Shown: positions 22,479-27,206 of the stretch, one piece after another
How the letters are laid out: every line of letters begins with the position of its first letter
How positions within the stretch are numbered: the first letter of the stretch is position 1
Position numbers and translations under genes: made by a program
Virus record (IMG/VR): IMGVR_UViG_3300034198_021433
Coordinates: 1-27,206 of that record
Length of the DNA: 27,206 bases
Direction: 5' to 3' (one strand)
From: a virus
The notes under the pieces: generated by a model
Databases searched by the model: none
What the model saw: the letters and a program-made list of their open reading frames with translations, nothing else
Told to the model about the DNA's origin: nothing

Positions 22479-22880
22479 ATGGAATTGTTTGAAAAATATT
22501 TAGAAGAGATTAAAGAAGATGTAAGGTTTGACCAAATTAACATTTTGGAAAAACAATTAATGCTTCCCGCAGTCAAACATAAATGGGTATCTTATTTAAT
22601 TAAAAACAAAATAGCCAAAAACAATTTAGAAAAAAAAAGAAAAGAAGTTAAAGAATTAACTTTAAAAAAACTTACAGATGAAAATTTAATACCAACTGGT
22701 ATTCCCGCAGCAGCATTAAAATCTAAAGTTGATTCATCAGAATCAATTAAAAAAATAGATGAAGAAATTAAAGATTTAGGTTTAATTATTGAATATCTTG
22801 AAAAAGTAGAAAAAATATTCAGTTCTATTACTTATGATATGGGGAATGCTACCAAATTAATGGTTCTAGAAACAACATGA
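22479..22880 (+). CDS. uvsY: Recombination mediator UvsY
   Basis: A 133-residue protein similar in length to T4 UvsY (137). The N-terminal pattern LEEIKEDVRFDQINILEKQLMLPAVKHKWVSYLIKNK fits the UvsY opening (LxELxxDxxxDxxxLxxxxxxxPxLxxKWL). A charged middle helix follows, and the C-terminal helix KKIDEEIKDLGLIIEYLEKVEKIFSS fits the family end. UvsY loads the UvsX recombinase onto gp32-covered single-stranded DNA. It overlaps uvsW by ATGA at 22877-22880, and the uvsW/uvsY pair is next to each other in T4 as well. The promoter is at 22434-22461. Confidence 0.78.
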   Translation: MELFEKYLEEIKEDVRFDQINILEKQLMLPAVKHKWVSYLIKNKIAKNNLEKKRKEVKELTLKKLTDENLIPTGIPAAALKSKVDSSESIKKIDEEIKDLGLIIEYLEKVEKIFSSITYDMGNATKLMVLETT

Positions 22881-24295
22881 TAGAATTAAAATTAATTAAT
22901 AACAAGCAAGCTCAGATATTTGCCGATTTAAACACAATCGAATTAATAAGAAATAGTTTTTCTATTACTAACCCTGCATATGGCAGAGGAAACAAATTTG
23001 CACCCGCAAGAATATATGCAATAACGCCTTCTGGTAGATTTGATGTTGGTTTAACCGATAACATAGCGGCTTATTTTGATGCCAACCAAAAAACATATAA
23101 AATTGATAAATCTTTGTTTAAAAAAACAAATGTAGGTTTTTCTGATCCCACAATTAAGGAGTATAGTCTGTCCTATAGGGACCATCAAGACAAATCCATC
23201 AAAGCAGCTATTAAAAAAGGTAGAGGAGTTATAGTAATTCCAACTGCTGGTGGTAAAACTTTGATTATGTCTAGCATAATTGAAAGTATGCGTTTGAATA
23301 TGAATAAACCTGATGCATTAGCATTGGTAATTGTTCCCTCTTTACAACTTGTTACACAAACCGCACAAGATTTTAGTGAATATGGTATGCAAAAGGTAAC
23401 AAAATGGTCTGGTAACAATAAACCAGACGATGATGCAACAACAATTGTAGCAGGTGCTCAAATTTTATTAAGTGATAAAACAGATTTGTCTATTTTAAGT
23501 AAGGTTGACATTCTTCTTGTAGATGAAACTCATGGTTTAAGGAAGGGTAATGAAATTAACAAAATTTTTAATTTAATTAACACTGATCATATTTTTGGAT
23601 TTACAGGAACAATGCCTCCATCACCAATCGATCAATGGAACATCATTGGAAAAATTGGACCTATTGTTTATGAAGAAAAAACCAAAGAATTAGAAATTAA
23701 AAAATACATATCTAGTTTTAAAATAACAATTCTTAACATTAAACATCAAAATATTCCAAATTTCTTTAAAAATACAACACAACCAGCAGAAGCATATAAT
23801 AATGAGATTGATTATTTGATGAATAATTCAAAAAGGAATGTAGTTATATCTAAATTAGCTTCAAAATTATCAAATAACACTATTATTATGGTAGATAGAA
23901 TTGACCATGGTTTAAATATCGAATCAACATTGAGAACGATGTGTAAAGATTCACGCCCAATATATTTTATTAGAGGTTCTACTGAAATTGAAGAAAGAGA
24001 AAACATAAGAAAGTTGATGGAAGAAAGAAATGACATCATTGCTGTTGCGGTTTCTAAAATTTTTAGTACAGGAATTAACATTCCAAATTTACATAACATA
24101 ATTTTTGCCTCTGCGGGTAAAGCTAAAATTAAAATAATGCAATCAATTGGAAGAGCATTAAGACTACATCCAACAAAAACAACAGCTAACATATTCGATA
24201 TTGCAGATAATACAAAATATTCAAAAAACCATTTAAAAGAAAGGATTAAACTTTATGAAACAGAAAAATACAAGTACGAAGAAAAAAACATATAA
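22877..24295 (+). CDS. uvsW: UvsW-like SF2 DNA helicase
   Basis: A 472-residue superfamily 2 helicase. Motifs: I, PTAGGKT (residues 122-128); II, DETH (216-219); III, FTGTMPP (242-248); V, FSTGINIPNL (396-405); VI, QSIGRALR (422-429). A Q-tip-like HQDKSIKAAI stretch comes before motif I. T4 UvsW unwinds branched recombination intermediates, D-loops and R-loops and helps end origin-dependent replication. T4 UvsW has 587 residues; the version here is shorter, chiefly at the N-terminus, but the first 100 residues still look like a small UvsW N-domain. Its end overlaps the gp55 start by 41 bases. Confidence 0.93.
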   Translation: MIELKLINNKQAQIFADLNTIELIRNSFSITNPAYGRGNKFAPARIYAITPSGRFDVGLTDNIAAYFDANQKTYKIDKSLFKKTNVGFSDPTIKEYSLSYRDHQDKSIKAAIKKGRGVIVIPTAGGKTLIMSSIIESMRLNMNKPDALALVIVPSLQLVTQTAQDFSEYGMQKVTKWSGNNKPDDDATTIVAGAQILLSDKTDLSILSKVDILLVDETHGLRKGNEINKIFNLINTDHIFGFTGTMPPSPIDQWNIIGKIGPIVYEEKTKELEIKKYISSFKITILNIKHQNIPNFFKNTTQPAEAYNNEIDYLMNNSKRNVVISKLASKLSNNTIIMVDRIDHGLNIESTLRTMCKDSRPIYFIRGSTEIEERENIRKLMEERNDIIAVAVSKIFSTGINIPNLHNIIFASAGKAKIKIMQSIGRALRLHPTKTTANIFDIADNTKYSKNHLKERIKLYETEKYKYEEKNI

Positions 24296-24965
24296 CACAA
24301 GATCAAAAATGTTATACAAGAAAAGAAAAAAACTTCTTGATAACAGTATAGAACCTGTATTTCACGATGAAGAAGACGATCTATATGATGAAAGATTTTC
24401 TGATGGTTATTCTGATGATGAAAATGATGAGATAATAGAAGAAGATGTTGAAGAAATAGATGATGAAGTCGAAGATGAAGTAGAAGAAGTTGTAGAAGAA
24501 AAAATCATAGAAGAAAAACCTAAAAAAAGAGGAAGAAAAGTTTCGGATAAAGCCAAATATTATGTAGATCCAAAAGAATTTGATGAAGAAATTATGAAGT
24601 ATTACAAATCAGCTAATATGTCTGATAATTTAGCTATGATGATAAGCAAGATATCTAACAAGTTAAGTTATGCTCCTAATTTTATCAACTATTCTTACAG
24701 GGAAGAGATGGTTGGTGATGGTATTATAAGAATGATGAAAGCTCTTATTGCAAAAAAATATAATAGAGATAAAGGAACTAATCCATTCTCATATTTTACA
24801 AGAATAGCTTTTAATGCATTTAGAAATAGAATTAAAAAAGAAAAACATATTCATGAAACTCATGAAAAGTATCAAATGGAATTTATGTTAATGTCCGAAT
24901 CATTTAATCACTTGTCAAAGAACAACAATATCAATATAATGAAAGAAAGAGATAGGAAAAATTAA
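24255..24965 (+). CDS. gp55: Late transcription sigma factor gp55
   Basis: A 236-residue sigma factor, longer than T4 gp55 (185). The conserved part, residues 101-196, begins KYYVDPKEFDEEIMKYY, continues ISNKLSYAPNFINYSYREEMVGDGIIRMMKAL and ends NPFSYFTRIAFNAFRNRIKKEK, and fits a sigma region 2-like core that recognises the TATAAATA octamer. The first 100 residues are an extra section: a basic start and an acidic run (38-88, mostly Asp and Glu) followed by a basic KKRGRK. The start at 24255 is chosen because AAAGGA ends nine bases before it; an ATG at 24309 lacks this. It lies within the end of uvsW. Late octamers upstream of head genes support its role. Confidence 0.9.
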   Translation: MKQKNTSTKKKTYNTRSKMLYKKRKKLLDNSIEPVFHDEEDDLYDERFSDGYSDDENDEIIEEDVEEIDDEVEDEVEEVVEEKIIEEKPKKRGRKVSDKAKYYVDPKEFDEEIMKYYKSANMSDNLAMMISKISNKLSYAPNFINYSYREEMVGDGIIRMMKALIAKKYNRDKGTNPFSYFTRIAFNAFRNRIKKEKHIHETHEKYQMEFMLMSESFNHLSKNNNINIMKERDRKN

Positions 24966-25990
24966 TGAAAATAAGAAATAAAACCATAGGTTGTTTTTCA
25001 GATATACATCTTGGAATAGCTCAAGACAGCAAAGAATGGCATAATATAGCTTTAGACTTTGCTAAATGGGCTTCTAAACTCTATAAAGACAGAGATATTG
25101 AAGATATTATAATTCCGGGCGATATATTTCATAACAGAAGTCATATTTCCGTTGAAACTTTGTCTATAGCTAAACAATTTTTTGATTACTTTAAAGATTT
25201 TAACATTTATATATCTGCTGGTAATCATGATTGTTTTAAAAAAGACAAAAGTGATATTAATTCTATATCTATTTTAGATGGATGGAATAATATCAAAATT
25301 ATAGACAAAGAACCTATAACAATTGAAACAAATTATTCTAAAAACATTACTCTTGTTCCTTGGGGTGTGTCATTAGATGATATTTCTAAATCTGATATTA
25401 TATTTGGTCATTTTGAAATTGATTCATTTTACATGAACTCTTACAAGCTATGTGAACATGGTTTTTCTTATAAAGATTTGTTTAAAATTGCACCAACAAT
25501 TATTTCTGGTCATTTTCATAAAAAAGATCATAGAAAATATGAAAAAGGTCAAATTGTATATTTGGGAAGTCCCTATCAACATAATTTTGGTGATGTTAAA
25601 GACGAAAGAGGTATTTATATTTTTAATATAGAGACAGAAGACTTTGAATTTATTGAAAATACAATATCACCAAAACATTATAAGATATCAATAGACGAAA
25701 ATTTTGATGAAGACATCATTAAAAATAATTTTATTAGTTTAATTGTTGATAATCAAGCAGATGAAAATCAAATTATTGAGTTTAAAGGTAAATTGTTAAA
25801 TTTAAATCCAAAAAATATTAGAATCGACTACAATGAAAATGATTCAAAGATAGAAGTTTTTGATGAAAACAAAGAATTGGGTACTTCTGATCTTATAAAA
25901 AGCATCGAAGAGTATATTGAGACTTTAAACCCAGAAAATAAAAAAGAAGTTGTAGAATATATAAAAGAGATGTATAATTCTTTAATATGA
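24965..25990 (+). CDS. gp47: Recombination endonuclease subunit gp47 (Mre11/SbcD-like)
   Basis: A 341-residue metallophosphoesterase nuclease, about the length of T4 gp47 (339). Motifs in order: SDIHLG (residues 12-17), PGDIFHNR (51-58), AGNHD (85-89), GHFEID (about 156-161) and SGHFHKKDH, then YLGSPYQHNFGD. It acts with the SMC-like ATPase gp46 in DNA end processing for recombination-dependent replication. The ATG overlaps the gp55 stop (TAATG at 24963-24967), with AGGA just upstream. gp46, its usual partner and often a neighbour, is not directly downstream here; two glycosyltransferase-like genes are found instead. Confidence 0.93.
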   Translation: MKIRNKTIGCFSDIHLGIAQDSKEWHNIALDFAKWASKLYKDRDIEDIIIPGDIFHNRSHISVETLSIAKQFFDYFKDFNIYISAGNHDCFKKDKSDINSISILDGWNNIKIIDKEPITIETNYSKNITLVPWGVSLDDISKSDIIFGHFEIDSFYMNSYKLCEHGFSYKDLFKIAPTIISGHFHKKDHRKYEKGQIVYLGSPYQHNFGDVKDERGIYIFNIETEDFEFIENTISPKHYKISIDENFDEDIIKNNFISLIVDNQADENQIIEFKGKLLNLNPKNIRIDYNENDSKIEVFDENKELGTSDLIKSIEEYIETLNPENKKEVVEYIKEMYNSLI

Positions 25991-26739
25991 AAGACGTAGG
26001 TATAGCTATTATTGATGTTTATGGACAAGATGACTTGAATGCTTGTTATGATTCAATTCCCGAAGGCACAGAAAACGTAATTGTCGTTTCTAATACAAGA
26101 AACAAATTACCGGATTGTGTAACAAAAACATACACCGGATCAATTCCCTTTGCAACATTAAGGAATTGGGCAGTTAATCATTTTAGAATCAAAGGATTAA
26201 AACATTATTTTTTAATAAATTCAAATCAAATCATTAAAGATTCTAAAATTTTTGAAAATACTATTAAGATGGCAAATGTTTTTGGTATTTGGGCGTTTTT
26301 TGGTCCATCTAAATCAAAAATAAAAATTGAAGATGATGAGAATAACATTACATTGAATTTATCAGAAGATATTAATAGTGATTTTATGTATTTGTTTAAT
26401 GGAATTATTTCAAATGTTGGTTTTTTTGATGAAAGATATTTTAATACAAAAAATCTTGATGTTCTTGATTATATTTTAAGAATGAGAGAGAAGAAGGTAT
26501 TCCCACCAACAGGATTTATTCCAATTGTTGATGGTGTTGATCAAACAAAAGGATTAATTCAAAAACCAAACTATCAAGAATTATCAAAAGACGCAGATCA
26601 TACTGTTAATATGTCTTATGCTTATTTTTTAACGACTCACAAATACATACCATCAGAAAATGACCCTAAACCAGCATCTAATGATGAACTAATGACTTCT
26701 TTAGAAGAATTACAAAAAAATTATTCAAAAAAATTATGA
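25987..26739 (+). CDS. GT-A-like protein with altered metal-binding motif
   Basis: A 250-residue protein with the build of family 2-like glycosyltransferases: an N-terminal strand DVGIAIIDVYGQDD, VIVVSN (residues 31-36), then YFLINSNQIIKD (74-85), where a normal enzyme would have an acidic DxD-type triplet and this one has Ser-Asn-Gln, followed by FNGIISNVGFFDERYF and DVLDYILRMREK, typical of the acceptor end. The loss of the acidic residues suggests a divergent or catalytically inactive enzyme. It overlaps gp47 by ATGA and the next, apparently intact glycosyltransferase gene also by ATGA, so the two could form a partner pair. Confidence 0.7.
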   Translation: MKDVGIAIIDVYGQDDLNACYDSIPEGTENVIVVSNTRNKLPDCVTKTYTGSIPFATLRNWAVNHFRIKGLKHYFLINSNQIIKDSKIFENTIKMANVFGIWAFFGPSKSKIKIEDDENNITLNLSEDINSDFMYLFNGIISNVGFFDERYFNTKNLDVLDYILRMREKKVFPPTGFIPIVDGVDQTKGLIQKPNYQELSKDADHTVNMSYAYFLTTHKYIPSENDPKPASNDELMTSLEELQKNYSKKL

Positions 26740-27206
26740 AAAAGGAAATAATAGGTGTGGGTATTACCACATGCAATAGACCAGATTACTTTAATCAGTG
26801 CATAGAGAGCATCGATTTAGACAAGATTGATCATATTGTCATTGTTAATGATGGAAAACCATTTGATTATACACCAAAATCCAATAAAATCATTTTTATC
26901 CAGAATGAAAAAAATTTAGGTGTAGGAAAATCTAAAAATAAAATATTTAAAAGACTTTTAACATTAAAATGTGATCATATTTTTACTCTTGAAGATGATT
27001 GTATCATTACAAATAATAATGTTTTTGATTTTTATATAAATGCTTCTAAAAAAACAGGACTGAAACATTTTAATTTTGGTCCGGGTAGTCCTTGGAATCG
27101 TGTGCAAAAAGATCAAAGTGTAATTGGAGATCTTTCAAAAAGACATTTAGCATCTCAAGATGGTGATGCAAATCCTAAAATGATTGTAAATTATAAAAAA
27201 GATGAA
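26736..27206 (+). CDS. Family 2 glycosyltransferase (3' end beyond the window)
   Basis: Partial: 157 codons are seen before the right edge. The N-terminal part is typical of GT2: IIGVGITTCNRPDYFNQCIESI (residues 5-26), IVIVNDG (34-40) where the UDP/GDP-sugar Asp lies, NEKNLGVGKSKNKIF (57-71), and the acidic metal-binding segment FTLEDDCIITN (83-93, Glu86-Asp87-Asp88). The ATG overlaps the stop of the preceding GT-like gene. Donor and acceptor are unknown; DNA base, glycan or protein are possible. Confidence 0.85.
   Translation, partial: MKKEIIGVGITTCNRPDYFNQCIESIDLDKIDHIVIVNDGKPFDYTPKSNKIIFIQNEKNLGVGKSKNKIFKRLLTLKCDHIFTLEDDCIITNNNVFDFYINASKKTGLKHFNFGPGSPWNRVQKDQSVIGDLSKRHLASQDGDANPKMIVNYKKDE

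Noticed and set aside
1-27206. tRNA genes, CRISPR array, integrase or insertion sequence
   Set aside because: Reading found no cloverleaf-like sequence, spaced identical repeats or recombinase/transposase motifs. A covariance-model search was not possible.

Overview
This AT-rich window is part of the genome of a T4-like myovirus (tailed phage of the T4 superfamily, probably marine). Recognisable T4-type proteins are the prohead scaffold (gp22, cut by the left edge), prohead protease (gp21), head completion protein (gp4), neck protein (gp13-like), portal (gp20), tail terminator (gp15), a GroES-like co-chaperonin (gp31-like), clamp-loader small subunit (gp62-like), primase (gp61), UvsY, UvsW, the late sigma factor gp55 and the recombination nuclease subunit gp47. 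No tRNA, rRNA, CRISPR array, integrase or insertion sequence was seen. The host cannot be named. Early promoters look like ordinary sigma-70 sites, and no photosystem gene is present.

Layout. 1-2830 (minus): head assembly (gp22, a Lys-rich core-like protein, gp21, gp4, gp13-like). 2897-4649 (plus): a GT9-type glycosyltransferase and a sulfotransferase. 4656-13191 (minus): a beta-roll fibre-like protein, portal, a Thr/Pro-repeat surface protein, gp15, small proteins, gp31-like, gp62-like and a glycosyltransferase. 13221-13865 (plus): one unknown protein. 13862-16711 (minus): primase, a P-loop kinase-like protein and unknown proteins. 16771-17968 (plus): heme oxygenase plus ferredoxin-dependent bilin reductase. 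17965-22451 (minus): lysis cassette (M15 endolysin, holin, two spanin-like proteins), a phosphoesterase, a tandem repeat, a double zinc-ribbon protein, a GIY-YIG nuclease and unknown proteins. 22479-27206 (plus): uvsY, uvsW, gp55, gp47 and two GT-A-like proteins, the last cut by the right edge.

How it fits together. The minus strand carries most virion, lysis and some replication genes. Three plus-strand islands interrupt it, two of them accessory metabolic pairs. Genes are packed tightly: many overlap by ATGA or TAATG, two convergent pairs share a single TTAA for both stops, and no stretch over 300 bases lacks a gene (the longest gap is 20571-20736). gp55 in the plus-strand block should direct late transcription from T4-like octamers (TATAAATA and variants), which recur just before minus-strand genes.

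The most interesting points are: (1) the heme oxygenase/bilin reductase pair, which should make a bilin pigment from heme and keeps PcyA-type catalytic residues, with its own near-consensus sigma-70 promoter; (2) promoter elements, both late octamers and sigma-70 -10 boxes, that end 5-9 bases before ATG with no Shine-Dalgarno sequence, pointing to widespread leaderless messages; (3) a hairpin over the holin ribosome-binding region; (4) a set of sugar- and sulfate-transferring enzymes; (5) a cysteine-studded beta-roll fibre.
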